Shown: positions 24,245 to 33,948, numbered from the stretch's first letter. The stretch: DNA of 64,000 nt from Micromonospora pallida (GCF_900090325.1 NZ_FMHW01000002.1:1488001-1552000); one strand, 5' to 3'. Notes: generated by a model not told the origin, from the sequence alone. Made by a program: numbers and translations.

Positions 24245-25516
24245 GTGCCGACCATCGACCCGCCGGGTGGCCACGGCCGCCCGGCGGTTCCGTCCGCCGC
24301 TCTCGCGGCGCTCGCCCGGTGTGTCGCCGTCGAGCCGGACAAGTTCGCCGCCGCCCACTGGGGACGCACGCCGCTGCTGTCCCGGGCCGACGAACTGCCC
24401 AACCCGGCCGGCTTCACCGACCTGTTCAGCCCCGCCGACGCCGACGAGCTGCTCAGTCGGCGCGGACTGCGTACCCCGTTCCTGCGGATCGCCCGGGACG
24501 GCCAGCTCGTGCCGGCGGCGCGCTGGACCGGCGGTGGCGGGGCCGGCGCCGAGATCAGTGACCAGGTCCTCGACGAACGGGTCCTGGAGCAGTACGCCAA
24601 CGGGGCCACCCTGGTCCTGCAGGGACTGCACCGCACCTGGCCGGCGCTGATCGACCTCGCCCGCGACCTGGGCCTGGCCGTCGGCCAGCCGTTGCAGGTC
24701 AACGCCTACCTCACCCCGCCGGGCAACCAGGGCTTCGCCACCCACTACGACACCCACGACGTCTTCGTGCTCCAGGTCGACGGCCGTAAGCGTTGGCGGA
24801 TCCACCCCCCGGTGCTCCCCGACCCGCTGGAACGGCAACCGTGGGGCGGGCGCGCCGACGAGGTCGGTGCCACCGCCGAGGGACCCGCCGCGCTGGACGT
24901 GGTGCTCGCCCCCGGCGACGCGCTCTACCTGCCCCGGGGCTGGCTGCACAGCGCTCAGGCGCAGGAATCCAGCTCGCTGCACCTGACCATCGGCGTCCGG
25001 GCGCTCACCCGGTACGCGATCGTCGAGGAACTGCTCGCCCTCGCCGCCGAGGACCCGCGCCTGCGGGCCACCCTCCCGTTCGGCGTGGACCTGGCCGACC
25101 CGGACGCGGTGGAACCCGAGCTGACCGAGACGGTCGAGGCGCTGCGGGACTGGCTGCTGCGCGCCGACCCGACGGCGGTCGCCGGCCGGCTGCGGCAACG
25201 GGCCTGGCCCGCCGCCCGCCCCGCGCCGATCCGTCCGCTCGCCCAGGCCGCCGCGATCCGCGAGCTGACCGCCGACAGCACGGTCACCGTGCGGGCCGGA
25301 CTGCGTTGGCAGCTCGTCCCCGCCGGCGCGGACCGGATCGCCCTGCGCGTCTTCGACCGCACCATCTCGCTGCCGGCGCAGTGCGCCGAAGCGGTACGGG
25401 CACTGCTCACCGGCGCCGTGTCCCGGGTCGGCGACCTGCGGGGCCTCGAGTCCGACGCCGACCGCCTCGTCCTGACCCGCCGCCTCCTCCACGAAGCCAT
25501 CCTCATCCCCGCCTGA
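24245..25516 (+). CDS. JmjC/cupin-4 2-oxoglutarate oxygenase, ribosomal-oxygenase (ROX) type
   Basis: The product is 423 aa from GTG 24245. Residues about 130-260 are the JmjC core: HYDTHDVFVLQVDGRKRWRI gives the first Fe(II) ligands (His-x-Asp) and the Lys region, and LPRGWLHSAQ gives the second His. The C-terminal third is helical and winged-helix-like, as in YcfD, MINA53 and NO66. The family hydroxylates Arg or His side chains of ribosomal proteins. Here it is coupled to a repetitive peptide gene and not to a ribosomal gene, which suggests a dedicated peptide substrate (inference). It reads under the SigB-type promoter at 23910. Confidence 0.9.
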   Translation: MPTIDPPGGHGRPAVPSAALAALARCVAVEPDKFAAAHWGRTPLLSRADELPNPAGFTDLFSPADADELLSRRGLRTPFLRIARDGQLVPAARWTGGGGAGAEISDQVLDERVLEQYANGATLVLQGLHRTWPALIDLARDLGLAVGQPLQVNAYLTPPGNQGFATHYDTHDVFVLQVDGRKRWRIHPPVLPDPLERQPWGGRADEVGATAEGPAALDVVLAPGDALYLPRGWLHSAQAQESSSLHLTIGVRALTRYAIVEELLALAAEDPRLRATLPFGVDLADPDAVEPELTETVEALRDWLLRADPTAVAGRLRQRAWPAARPAPIRPLAQAAAIRELTADSTVTVRAGLRWQLVPAGADRIALRVFDRTISLPAQCAEAVRALLTGAVSRVGDLRGLESDADRLVLTRRLLHEAILIPA

Positions 25517-25653
25517 CCCGCCGCGTCACGCCGCCGCGCAGAAGCGGGGTAGCGGGGTAGCGGTCAGGAGCCGCGCGGGGTGACCGACGTGCTGCCCGTG
25601 TGGTGGGCCCCGCTCAGCCTCGGCGCGACCGGACGCAGAAGCGGGGGCGGGGG

Positions 25654-26319
25654 TCAGAGGCGGAGGGCCAGGAGGAGGGCGGTGGTGAGCAGGCCGGCGA
25701 CCAGGACCACGGTCATCGGGCGAGGGCCGAGCAGCGCGTGCCGCCGGTCGGCGAGCAGCTTGGCCGGCCCCAGCCCGATCAGCGGCCCGAGCAGCGACAC
25801 CACCAACGCGATCACCGGCATCCCGACCGCCAGGTCGCCGCCGTACCGCTCACCCAGTGTCCGGGCGCCGACCCCCACCGCGTACGCCAGCACCGCGCCG
25901 ACCACCCCGCAGAGCGCCAGCAGCGGGTTCACCGATCCGGGTAGGTCACCCGGCTGCCGGGTACGGTCCAGCAGCTCGCGCGCTCCGTCCAGCAGCATCG
26001 TCGGGTCACCCGACGCGTTCCGCGCGGCACCGGGCGGATCACCGAGGCGGCGGGCGCCGGCGCCGAGCCGACCGCGCAGCACCTGCCACAGGTGGGCCGC
26101 CTCCGCGTCCACCCGTTCCACCAGCTCGGTCGCCTCGGCCACCTCCGCCTCGGCCTGGTGGACCTGTTCGGTGGCCTCCCGTACGGCCCGCTCGGCGGCG
26201 GCGCACTGCCGGTCGTGCCAGCCCACCGCCTCGGCACGCTGCGCTGCCGCCTGCGCGGTCAGCTCCGCCAGCCGGCGCAGGTGCGCGGCGTACGACTCAC
26301 TGGTCACCGGTTCGTTCAT
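25654..26319 (-). CDS. Coiled-coil protein with three C-terminal membrane helices
   Basis: The product is 221 aa. ATG 26319 overlaps the FtsK-like stop by 4 bp (ATGA), so they are co-translated. Residues about 10-90 form a long Ala/Glu/Arg coiled-coil (EQVHQAEAEVAEATELVE). Three hydrophobic segments follow near 125-150, 160-182 and 200-221, the last ending the protein. I do not recognise a family. It would put a cytoplasmic coiled coil at the membrane, a plausible anchor for the ATPase upstream. Confidence 0.75.
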   Translation of the reverse strand: MNEPVTSESYAAHLRRLAELTAQAAAQRAEAVGWHDRQCAAAERAVREATEQVHQAEAEVAEATELVERVDAEAAHLWQVLRGRLGAGARRLGDPPGAARNASGDPTMLLDGARELLDRTRQPGDLPGSVNPLLALCGVVGAVLAYAVGVGARTLGERYGGDLAVGMPVIALVVSLLGPLIGLGPAKLLADRRHALLGPRPMTVVLVAGLLTTALLLALRL

Positions 26320-29000
26320 CGAGGAAGTCCATACGGGATGATCGTCTGACCGGTCCGGTGCACCGCCCGGTCGAAGAAGAGGCCCCGCCAGGGGCGCGGG
26401 TACCAGTCCGGGCCGCCGGTGCCCGGGTAGAGCGACGAACCCAGTTCCCCGCCCTGCACGTCCAGGGCCACCCACGCCCCGATCTGGTCGGTCCGCGAGG
26501 CCGGTCCGCCCAGGTCGTTGCGCATCCGCGCCACGCCCCGCCACCAGGCCAGCACGTGGGTGCGCCGCTCCGGCCCGTCGTGCAGGATCTGCCGCAGGTG
26601 CTCCAACCCGGTGCGCCGGCCGACCCGCGCGCCCAGCCGGCCCGCCGCCGCGTCGACCGCGTAGAGCAGTAGGTAGTGCGGGGTGGTCGGGGTGCCCGGC
26701 CCGGCCAGCGCCTCGGCCGTCTCGGCGACCAGTTCCGGCACCGTTTCCTCGTCGTACCAGGCTGCGTCGTCGGCGAGGTCCTCGTAGAGGGACCGGGCGG
26801 CGTGGTCGGCGTCCGGGTCGAGGCAGGCGATGGAGAACCGGGCCGACCCGGGCTCGTGTTGCCGGGCCAGGGAACGGCCGACGGCGTCGAGCACCGCGCA
26901 CGCCTCGTCGACCCGGGTGCCGAGCACCGCGAGGTTCCGGCCGGGCGCCCGGGGCAGCCGCAGCGCCGCCGAACGGGCCTGCACGTCGATGATCTCCCCG
27001 AGCAGGGCGACCGGGCCGCGCGGCCCGCCGGGTTGCCGGGCCGGGGCCAGCGCCCGGAAGTCGGGGGCGTCGGCGAGCCGGGGGATCGCGTCACCGTCGA
27101 AGAGGCGGGCCGGGGCGGCGTCCGGCGGGCGCATCCGCCACAGCCTGTGCTGGAGTTCGCTCCAGGTCTCCCACTCGCTGGCTGACGGGATCCGGGCGAT
27201 CTCGTTCCCCTCCACCATCCCGGACTCCGCGTTGATCACCGCGTGGTGCCGGGGCAGGGACTGGGCCGCGTCGTTGCGCTCGGCGAGGATCCGCAGTGCC
27301 TTCGGCAGCGCGATCCGGAGGGTGAACTGGGCGACCAGCGCGGGACGGCCCCACAGCGCCTCGATGCCCCGTACGTCCTGCGAGGCGAGCACCAGGTGGA
27401 TGCCCTGCGAACGGCCCCGGCGGGCCAGGTCCTCCAGCAGGTCGGCGGCCTCCCGGGCGACCACGTCCCGGCCGGCGAGCAGCATCTGGAACTCGTCGAC
27501 CACCGCCACGATCCGGGGCCAGTGCCCCTTCGGGTCGACCGCCCGCAGCTCGGCGAGCTTGGTGACCTCGTGCTGCTTGGCCGCGTCCGCCCGGCGGCGC
27601 AGCTCCTCGGCGAGGAAGCGCAACAGGGCCAGCCCGAACTCCCGGTCGGTGTTGACGTTGATGCCGACCAGGCGCATGTGCGGCAGCCAGCTCGGGTCCC
27701 GCCGTCCCTGCGCGAACCGGGCGAAGGACACCCCCTCCTTGAAGTCGAGCAGGTAGAACTCCAGCTCGGCGGGGGAGTAGCGGGAGGCCAGCGCGCCGAT
27801 CCAGGCGAAGATCAGATTGGTCTTGCCGGTGCCGGACGGGCCGCCGATCAGCGCGTGCGGTGGGTAGTCGCCGAGGGTGAGCAGCACCGGCCGGCCGCTC
27901 GGCCCCTCGCCGATCGGCGCGACCAGCGCGGTCGACGAGTCCTCCTGCCACATCTCGCCGGGCGGGGGGAGCAGCTCGGTGAACGGGGTCGGGGCCGGGC
28001 CGGCGTTGACCGTGCTCGCCACCTGCCGGCAGGTCTCGGTGACCAGTGTCGCCGGGGGCGGCGGGTCGAGGCGTACCGGCAGGCCGGTGGGGCCGCCGAT
28101 CCGTACGTCGCCGCGGGCGACCAGCACCCGCTGCACGGTCGGGTCGTCCGGCAGCGGAATGCCCCGGACCACCAGGTGCACCCCGCAGGCCGCCCCGGTG
28201 CGGACCACCCGGTCGAGCTGGCCGCGCTCGTGCCGGGAGAGTTCGTCCCCGCCGAGCAGTACGGCCACCCGCCACGGCTCCGGCCGCCGCCCGGTGGCCG
28301 CGGCCAGCTCCCGCAGCGAGGAGTGCTCACCGGCCAGCACCGTCTCGTTGATCCGGCGGATCTGCTCCACCAGGTCGTCCAGGAGCCGGGCCAACCCGCC
28401 CGGACCGACGAAGGTGAGCAGCCCGGCGGTGCCGAGCGGGGCGAACCCGGCCAGACCGCCACCGAGGTGCTCCGGGTCGTACCCGATCAACCGGACAGTG
28501 CCCGGGTCGGTGCGGCCGATGCTGCGTAGCAGCAGCGCGGAGACCACCGCGTCGCAGGCAGCGCGGTGCTCGCCGGTGAGGTGGACGTGCCCGGCGTCCA
28601 GCAGCGGCACCAGGGCGGGCACCGGCTCCGCGCCGGGGATCCGGACGGTGCCGACGCGGACCGCGCCCGGTGTGTCGGCCCGTCCGGTCGGGGTGGGCGC
28701 CCATCTGGACCAGTCGGCCGACGCCGCGCCCGGCGCCTCCCGCTCGGCGGCGGCCGCGGCCCGCCGGACCAGCTCCGCGATCCGCGTCGAGTACCGGGAG
28801 TCGATCTCGGCGAGCCGGCGGTCCCGCTCGGCGCCGACCCGCTGCGGCACCGTGGCGGCGGCCCGCCGTACCCGGGTCAGCCGGTCCTGCCCGGTCTCCA
28901 GCTCGGCCCGGGCGGCGGTCAGTCGGCCCCGGGCCGAGCCCAGCGCCTCGGAGAGCAACCCCCGGACCCGGCCCACCAGCTGGGCCCGACGGTCAGCCAT
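26316..29000 (-). CDS. FtsK/SpoIIIE-EccC-type P-loop ATPase with a coiled-coil N-terminus
   Basis: The product is 894 aa from ATG 29000, which overlaps the previous gene by 8 bp. No membrane segment is seen. A coiled-coil fills residues about 1-80. The active ATPase has Walker A GGPSGTGKTN near 388, LLDFKEGVSF, Walker B IVAVVDEFQMLL near 500 and LVLASQDVRGIEALW. The C-terminal third is a second, degenerate EccC-like module without a Walker A. EccC ATPases drive type VII secretion. Here the membrane helices typical of EccCa are missing and may be supplied by the next protein in the operon (inference). Confidence 0.85.
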   Translation of the reverse strand: MADRRAQLVGRVRGLLSEALGSARGRLTAARAELETGQDRLTRVRRAAATVPQRVGAERDRRLAEIDSRYSTRIAELVRRAAAAAEREAPGAASADWSRWAPTPTGRADTPGAVRVGTVRIPGAEPVPALVPLLDAGHVHLTGEHRAACDAVVSALLLRSIGRTDPGTVRLIGYDPEHLGGGLAGFAPLGTAGLLTFVGPGGLARLLDDLVEQIRRINETVLAGEHSSLRELAAATGRRPEPWRVAVLLGGDELSRHERGQLDRVVRTGAACGVHLVVRGIPLPDDPTVQRVLVARGDVRIGGPTGLPVRLDPPPPATLVTETCRQVASTVNAGPAPTPFTELLPPPGEMWQEDSSTALVAPIGEGPSGRPVLLTLGDYPPHALIGGPSGTGKTNLIFAWIGALASRYSPAELEFYLLDFKEGVSFARFAQGRRDPSWLPHMRLVGINVNTDREFGLALLRFLAEELRRRADAAKQHEVTKLAELRAVDPKGHWPRIVAVVDEFQMLLAGRDVVAREAADLLEDLARRGRSQGIHLVLASQDVRGIEALWGRPALVAQFTLRIALPKALRILAERNDAAQSLPRHHAVINAESGMVEGNEIARIPSASEWETWSELQHRLWRMRPPDAAPARLFDGDAIPRLADAPDFRALAPARQPGGPRGPVALLGEIIDVQARSAALRLPRAPGRNLAVLGTRVDEACAVLDAVGRSLARQHEPGSARFSIACLDPDADHAARSLYEDLADDAAWYDEETVPELVAETAEALAGPGTPTTPHYLLLYAVDAAAGRLGARVGRRTGLEHLRQILHDGPERRTHVLAWWRGVARMRNDLGGPASRTDQIGAWVALDVQGGELGSSLYPGTGGPDWYPRPWRGLFFDRAVHRTGQTIIPYGLPR

Positions 29001-29946
29001 GCGGACCGGGCCTGCCGCGCGTGGGGTCGGACGCCGCCCGGGGCGGCGGTGCGTCCGCGCCGCCGGCAGCCCCCGGTGCCCGCTCGTCGTCGGGCCGTTC
29101 GGCCGGCAGGTCCCGGCCGAGCCGGGCCAGCAGCAGGCCGGTCACCACGCCGGCGGTGACCGCCGGGTCGGCCGGATGCGGCTGCTCGTCGCCGTCGCGC
29201 TGCCGTGGCGGGGGCATCCGGCAGACCCGGGTGAGTACGGTCTCCAGCACCGGCGGCGGCAGGCCGGGCAACAGGTCGCGGACCCGCCCGTCCAGCTCGT
29301 TGCGGAGTTTCGGCAGGTCGGGGGCCTTCGGTGGATGTCCCAGCAGTTCCCCGGCCAGCTCCCGCAGCAGCGGCGGGGTCACCGTCGCCAGGCCCAGCCC
29401 GACGTCGGCGTGTGCCCGGCGTAACTCGGTGTGCAGCCGGGTCCGGTCACCGGCCTTCACCCCGCCGACCACCCGACGCAACAGCTCCCGGGAGTCGGCC
29501 ACCTGCTCGTCCGGGCCGGTCGGTTCGCCCTCGGACCCGCCGGTCAGCTCCGCGACCCGCACCGCCCACCAGCGGCGCACCGCCGGGGCCGGGGACGGGT
29601 CGTCGGTCGGGACCGCACCCGGCGGCGCGTCGCCGCGGGGCGCGTCGTGCCCCGGCTGGCGGGGCTGCGGCTTCGCCGCCGGAGCGCCGTCCGCGCCCAG
29701 TCCGATGGCCGCCAGGTAGCTGGCGAGCTGCTCCTGGGCCACCCGCAGGGCGTGCCCGGCCGACTCGGCGTGCTCGACGGCCGCCGACAGCTCCGGCACC
29801 CCCATCGGGTTCGACGACTCCTGCCGGACCCAGCGCAGCCGCTCGGTGGCCAGGGCGAACTTCTCCAGCGCCTGGGCCAGCGGGGCCAGCGGCAGCTCGT
29901 CCGACGCGGCGCGGACCTGGGCTCCGATGTCCTCGATGATCGACAT
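28993..29946 (-). CDS. Hypothetical protein of the FtsK-like operon
   Basis: The product is 317 aa from ATG 29946, 4 bp after the small helical protein. The first 80 residues are helical (ALEKFALATERLRWVRQES, HALRVAQEQLASYLAAIG) and could form a hairpin; a Pro/Ala/Asp linker follows, then a helical domain near 120-265 (VKAGDRTRLHTELRRAHAD, LPKLRNELDGRVRDLLPG). No signal peptide or membrane helix. I do not recognise the family. The tight spacing on both sides says it works with its operon partners. Confidence 0.7.
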   Translation of the reverse strand: MSIIEDIGAQVRAASDELPLAPLAQALEKFALATERLRWVRQESSNPMGVPELSAAVEHAESAGHALRVAQEQLASYLAAIGLGADGAPAAKPQPRQPGHDAPRGDAPPGAVPTDDPSPAPAVRRWWAVRVAELTGGSEGEPTGPDEQVADSRELLRRVVGGVKAGDRTRLHTELRRAHADVGLGLATVTPPLLRELAGELLGHPPKAPDLPKLRNELDGRVRDLLPGLPPPVLETVLTRVCRMPPPRQRDGDEQPHPADPAVTAGVVTGLLLARLGRDLPAERPDDERAPGAAGGADAPPPRAASDPTRGRPGPHG

Positions 29947-29950
29947 GGGC

Positions 29951-30211
29951 TCAGAGCGTGGAGACGTAGAGCTGCGCCTGCTCCACCGCGACCAGCGTCG
30001 CGGCGAGACACTCCTCCAACTCCTGGCTGGCCTGGGTCAGTGAGGCCTGCGCCGCCTCGACGGTCTCGTGTCCGCTGCCCTCCAGCGCGCCGGCGAGGGT
30101 CTGCTGTGCCTCGGCCAGCTTCTCGCCGGCCGCCTGCACCGCTGTCTGCCCTTCACCGATCTGCTGAAGTGCGACATCGATGGCGGCCTTGAGCTCGGCG
30201 ACGCTCGCCAC
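29951..30211 (-). CDS. Small helical-hairpin protein (WXG100-like size; GSG at the turn)
   Basis: The product is 86 aa from GTG 30211, with AGGAGG 8 nt upstream; the frame is open earlier but without a site. Two amphipathic helices (about 3-48 and 55-85) are split by LEGSGHE, where a WXG100 protein would have W-x-G. The size, Ala/Gln/Glu composition and first position in an operon with an EccC-like ATPase all resemble ESX substrates or partners. It probably belongs to a family of unknown function (a DUF6244-like protein is my best guess, not certain). Confidence 0.7.
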   Translation of the reverse strand: MASVAELKAAIDVALQQIGEGQTAVQAAGEKLAEAQQTLAGALEGSGHETVEAAQASLTQASQELEECLAATLVAVEQAQLYVSTL

Positions 30212-30306
30212 GGTGCAACCTCCTGGGGGCGGGGAGGACTCCATTAGAGCCTATTCCGGTGTGGGAGAGAACATCCGCCCTGTGCGCGTTACCGCCACGC
30301 TGTCCC

Positions 30307-30747
30307 TTACCGACCCCCGACGTGCGTGCCGGCCGGACCGGTGTCGCCGCCGGGGATCGGCGTGTCGCGCTCGCCGCGCAGCCAACGGGGCCCGTACACC
30401 TCCGCGCCGAGCGTCCGGACCCGTTCCCGCAGCGCCCGGTCCGCGGTCACCACCACGAGCCGCCGTCCCGTCTCGGCGCCGACCAGGTCGACGATCGCGT
30501 CGTCGCCGGACCCGGCGGCGGACACCACCCGCACCCCGTCGGTGGCCGGCACGTCCCGGGCGGCCCCCTCCACCACCAGCACCACCTCGACCGGGGCGGG
30601 AAGCTCCGGTGGTACGCCCCGACCGCCCACCGGCACCAGCCGGTCGCGCAGCCGGGTGGTCGCGCCGACCCGGTCCCGCCACCACCCGTCCGGGCGGCTC
30701 CCGACCACGTTGGCGGCGTCCACGATCAGCAGCGGGGTCGTCTCCAT
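30307..30747 (-). CDS. NYN/PIN-like domain protein
   Basis: The product is 146 aa from ATG 30747. The PIN/NYN pattern is clear: LLIVDAANVVGSRPDGWW at the N-terminus with two Asp/Asn residues, AGSGDDAIVDLV near residue 85 and VVTADRALRERVR near residue 105, giving an acidic metal site. Such proteins are usually single-strand RNases. It diverges from the ClpC-like gene and lies upstream, on the same strand, of the FtsK-like operon with a 95-bp gap. Confidence 0.82.
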   Translation of the reverse strand: METTPLLIVDAANVVGSRPDGWWRDRVGATTRLRDRLVPVGGRGVPPELPAPVEVVLVVEGAARDVPATDGVRVVSAAGSGDDAIVDLVGAETGRRLVVVTADRALRERVRTLGAEVYGPRWLRGERDTPIPGGDTGPAGTHVGGR

Positions 30748-30771
30748 GCCTCCACCCTGCCACCCGGACGC

Positions 30772-30796
30772 GTTTGTCGGGGCCAGCCTCGGGTAG
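30772..30796 (+). promoter_or_regulatory. SigB/SigF-type promoter upstream of the ClpC-like gene
   Basis: GTTT at 30772-30775, 15-nt spacer, GGGTAG at 30791-30796, 45 nt before ATG 30841. Confidence 0.65.
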
Positions 30797-30840
30797 CCCT
30801 GCGTGTCGATCCTGTCGCCGCCGATCCGGGAGGACTGCTC

Positions 30841-33393
30841 ATGTGGGGACCCGCTGACTTCGGCGCCGACCCGTGGGACGAGTTCCTGGCCCGCTACTTC
30901 GGCCGGGGGGAGGGCGGCGGCCGGCCCGCGCACCGGGTGGACATCACCCGGCTGATGACCGCCGACGCCCGGGAGATGCTGGCCGACGCGGCCCGCCGGG
31001 CGGCCCAGCGACGCAGCAACGACCTGGACACCGACCACCTGCTCTGGGCCGCCCTGCAACGCCAGCCGCTACGGGAACTGGTCGGTCGGGCCGGCGCGGA
31101 CCCGGACACCCTGCTCAACGCCCTCGGCGGGCGCGGCGACGGGGCACCCGGCGGCGAGGTCCCGCCGAACCTCTCCCTCACCCCGGCGGCCAAGCGGGCG
31201 CTGCTGGACGCCCACCAGCTCGCCCGGGCGATCGGGGCCAACTACATCGGCCCCGAGCACATCCTGATGGCCCTACCGCTCAACCCGGAGTCGCCGGCCG
31301 GGCGGATGCTGGCGGCCGGGCGGATCCAACCGGAGTCCCTGCAGGCGGCGGGGGCGGAGCGGGGACCGATGACTGCACCACCGGACCGGGGCACGCCCAC
31401 ACTGGACCAGTACGGCCAGGACCTGACCGACCTCGCCAAGGCCGACCGGATCGACCCGGTGATCGGCCGTAGCGACGAGATCGAGCAGGCGGTGGAGATC
31501 CTGTCCCGCCGTACCAAGAACAACCCGGTGCTGATCGGCGAGGCCGGGGTCGGCAAGACCGCGATCGTCGAGGGGCTGGCCGAGCGGATCTGCGACGGCG
31601 ACGTACCGCAGACGCTGCTCGGCAAGCGGGTGATCCAGCTCGACCTGGCCGGTCTGGTCGCCGGCACCCGCTACCGGGGCGACTTCGAGGAACGGCTGAA
31701 GAAGGTGGTCGACGAGATCCGCGCCCACCGCGACGAGCTGATCATCTTCCTGGACGAGATCCACACCCTGGTCGGGGCCGGCGGGGCCGGCAGCGAGGGC
31801 GGCATGGACGCGTCCAACATGCTCAAGCCGGCCCTGGCACGGGGCGAGCTGCGGGTGATCGGCGCGACCACGCTGGACGAGTACCGGCGCAGCATCGAGA
31901 AGGACGCCGCGCTGGCCCGCCGCTTCCAACCGGTGCTGGTGCCGGAGCCGACCGTCGAGGACACCGTGGCCATCCTGCGCGGCCTGCGCGACCGGTACGA
32001 GGCCCACCACCAGGTGCGCTTCACCGACGAGTCGCTGGTCGCCGCCGCCGAACTCGCCGACCGGTACGTCACCGACCGGTACCTGCCGGACAAGGCGATC
32101 GACCTGATCGACCAGGCCGGCGCGCGGGTGCGGCTGCGGACCCGGACCCCGGCGGCGGACGTGCGGGAGCTGGAGCGCCAGCTCGACGACGTACGCCGGG
32201 ACAAGGACCAGGCCGTCGCCGACGAACAGTACGAGCGCGCCTCGTCCCTGCGCGACCGGCTGCACGAGATCGAGGAGCAGCTCCGGATGGCCCGGGGCGA
32301 GACCGAGGCTCCCCAGGTGCCCGAGGTGGGGCCGGCGGAGATCGCCGAGGTGGTCTCCCGGGCCACCGGCATTCCGGTCAGCCAGCTCACCGAGGAGGAA
32401 CGGGACCGGCTGCTGCGCCTGGAGGGGCACCTGCACGAGCGGGTGGTCGGCCAGGAGGACGCGGTGACCGCGGTCGCCGAGGCGGTCCGCCGCTCCCGGA
32501 CCGGGCTGGCCGACCCGGACCGGCCGATGGGCAGCTTCCTCTTCCTCGGCCCCACCGGCGTCGGCAAGACCGAACTGGCCCGGGCTCTGGCGGAGGCGCT
32601 CTTCGGCGACGCCGACCGGATGGTCCGGCTGGACATGAGCGAGTTCCAGGAACGGCACATGGTCAGCCGACTGGTGGGCGCGCCGCCCGGCTACGTCGGG
32701 TACGAGGAGGCCGGCCAGCTCACCGAGGCGGTCCGCCGCCGCCCGTACGCGGTGGTGCTGCTGGACGAGATCGAGAAGGCCCACCCGGACGTGTTCAACA
32801 TCCTGCTCCAGGTGCTCGACGACGGGCGGCTCACCGACAGTCAGGGCCGGACGGTCAACTTCCGCAACACCGTAATGATCATGACCAGCAACCTGGGTTC
32901 CGAGCTGATCACCGGCGCCCAGCGCGCGGTCGGCTTCGGGGCCGGCGCGGCCGGCACCGACCAGGAACGCGACGAACTGCGGGAACGGCTGATGCGCCGG
33001 CTCCAGGAGAACTTCCGTCCGGAGTTCCTCAACCGGATCGACGAGATCATCATCTTCCGCCGGCTGGAGGCCGAGCAACTCCGGCAGATCACCGGCCTGC
33101 TGCTGGAGGAGACCCGCCGCCGGCTGCACGGGCAGGACATCACCGTCGAGGTCACCGAGGCGGGCGTCGACTGGCTCGCCGAGCACGGGTACCAGCCGGA
33201 GTTCGGGGCCCGCCCGCTGCGCCGGGTGATCCAACGCGAGATCGACAACCAGCTGTCCCGGATGCTGCTGGAGGGGGAGATCTCACCCGGCCAGCGGGTG
33301 ACCGTGGACGCCCGGGAGGGCGCGCTCGCCTTCGACGTCACCGCCGGGGAACGAGGCGGGCACCAACCGGCGACGACGACCCATCCCCGATGA
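30841..33393 (+). CDS. ClpC-like Hsp100 ATPase, second copy type
   Basis: The product is 850 aa; ATG 30841 has GGGAGGA upstream and a matching N-terminus. Clp_N repeats fill residues about 35-170, AAA1 has GEAGVGKT near 233, a UVR-type coiled-coil module lies near 455-485 and AAA2 has GPTGVGKT near 571, with [19 protein letters not shown] as pore loop. Hsp100 ATPases unfold proteins for ClpP or disaggregate them. It is diverged from the housekeeping ClpC in its N-terminus ([20 protein letters not shown]). The SigB-type promoter points to stress use. No ClpP gene is near. Confidence 0.93.
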   Translation: MWGPADFGADPWDEFLARYFGRGEGGGRPAHRVDITRLMTADAREMLADAARRAAQRRSNDLDTDHLLWAALQRQPLRELVGRAGADPDTLLNALGGRGDGAPGGEVPPNLSLTPAAKRALLDAHQLARAIGANYIGPEHILMALPLNPESPAGRMLAAGRIQPESLQAAGAERGPMTAPPDRGTPTLDQYGQDLTDLAKADRIDPVIGRSDEIEQAVEILSRRTKNNPVLIGEAGVGKTAIVEGLAERICDGDVPQTLLGKRVIQLDLAGLVAGTRYRGDFEERLKKVVDEIRAHRDELIIFLDEIHTLVGAGGAGSEGGMDASNMLKPALARGELRVIGATTLDEYRRSIEKDAALARRFQPVLVPEPTVEDTVAILRGLRDRYEAHHQVRFTDESLVAAAELADRYVTDRYLPDKAIDLIDQAGARVRLRTRTPAADVRELERQLDDVRRDKDQAVADEQYERASSLRDRLHEIEEQLRMARGETEAPQVPEVGPAEIAEVVSRATGIPVSQLTEEERDRLLRLEGHLHERVVGQEDAVTAVAEAVRRSRTGLADPDRPMGSFLFLGPTGVGKTELARALAEALFGDADRMVRLDMSEFQERHMVSRLVGAPPGYVGYEEAGQLTEAVRRRPYAVVLLDEIEKAHPDVFNILLQVLDDGRLTDSQGRTVNFRNTVMIMTSNLGSELITGAQRAVGFGAGAAGTDQERDELRERLMRRLQENFRPEFLNRIDEIIIFRRLEAEQLRQITGLLLEETRRRLHGQDITVEVTEAGVDWLAEHGYQPEFGARPLRRVIQREIDNQLSRMLLEGEISPGQRVTVDAREGALAFDVTAGERGGHQPATTTHPR

Positions 33394-33418
33394 CCGTCCC
33401 GACGAGCGGAGGCCGCCG

Positions 33419-33580
33419 GTGAGCGAGCCCGAGGAGTACCAGGACGACGCGGAGCGGACCGAGCCCATAGTGGCCCCGCCGACGGCGAACCCGACCCGGG
33501 TACAGGTGCCGCCGGAGGGGCCCGGGGCCCTGTCGGACAACGTGCAGCCGGCCGAGCCCGGACCCGGAGAGGAGGCGTGA
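33419..33580 (+). CDS. Short acidic, disordered protein (53 aa)
   Basis: GTG 33419 has CGGAGG 7 nt upstream; the stop overlaps the next start (TGATG). The product is rich in Glu, Pro and Asp (SEPEEYQDDAERTEP, QPAEPGPGEEA) with no fold expected. The ribosome binding site and tight coupling to neighbours support translation. Function unknown. Confidence 0.5.
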   Translation: MSEPEEYQDDAERTEPIVAPPTANPTRVQVPPEGPGALSDNVQPAEPGPGEEA

Positions 33581-33930
33581 TGGTACGCGAGGCGAGACTC
33601 GACGCGGACGTGGAACTGCTCTGGGAGGAGTTCCACGAACGGGTGAACATGCCCTCGGAGCAGTTGCGGCAGTGGCTGCTCACCCGCGGGTCGGGGGAGG
33701 CGGCGTTCGGCCCGAACCCCGACCTCGACCTGCCCCAACCGGGCCGGCACATCCTCGCCGTACTCAGCAAGCGCAAGGTGGACCTGACCCCGGACGACAT
33801 CCGGGTCATGCAGGACGCGGTCGACCGGATCGACGGCCTGACGGCGCAGAAACCGTCCGGCGGCAACGCCGACAACGCGTGGCGGCACTCCCTGCTCGAC
33901 ATGGGACACGACCCGCTCGTGGAGCGCTGA
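33580..33930 (+). CDS. DUF3140 family protein
   Basis: The product is 116 aa from ATG 33580, overlapping the previous stop by 1 nt; GTG 33577 is one codon earlier. Family pattern: ELLWEEFHERVNMPSEQLRQWL at the start, GRHILAVLSKRKVDLTPDD in the middle and NAWRHSLLDMGHDPL at the end. DUF3140 proteins are small, single-domain and often occur near stress genes or as DNA-binding-like helical proteins. It ends the ClpC-like transcript before a hairpin. Confidence 0.88.
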   Translation: MVREARLDADVELLWEEFHERVNMPSEQLRQWLLTRGSGEAAFGPNPDLDLPQPGRHILAVLSKRKVDLTPDDIRVMQDAVDRIDGLTAQKPSGGNADNAWRHSLLDMGHDPLVER

Positions 33931-33948
33931 CCACACCGATGTGACAGT

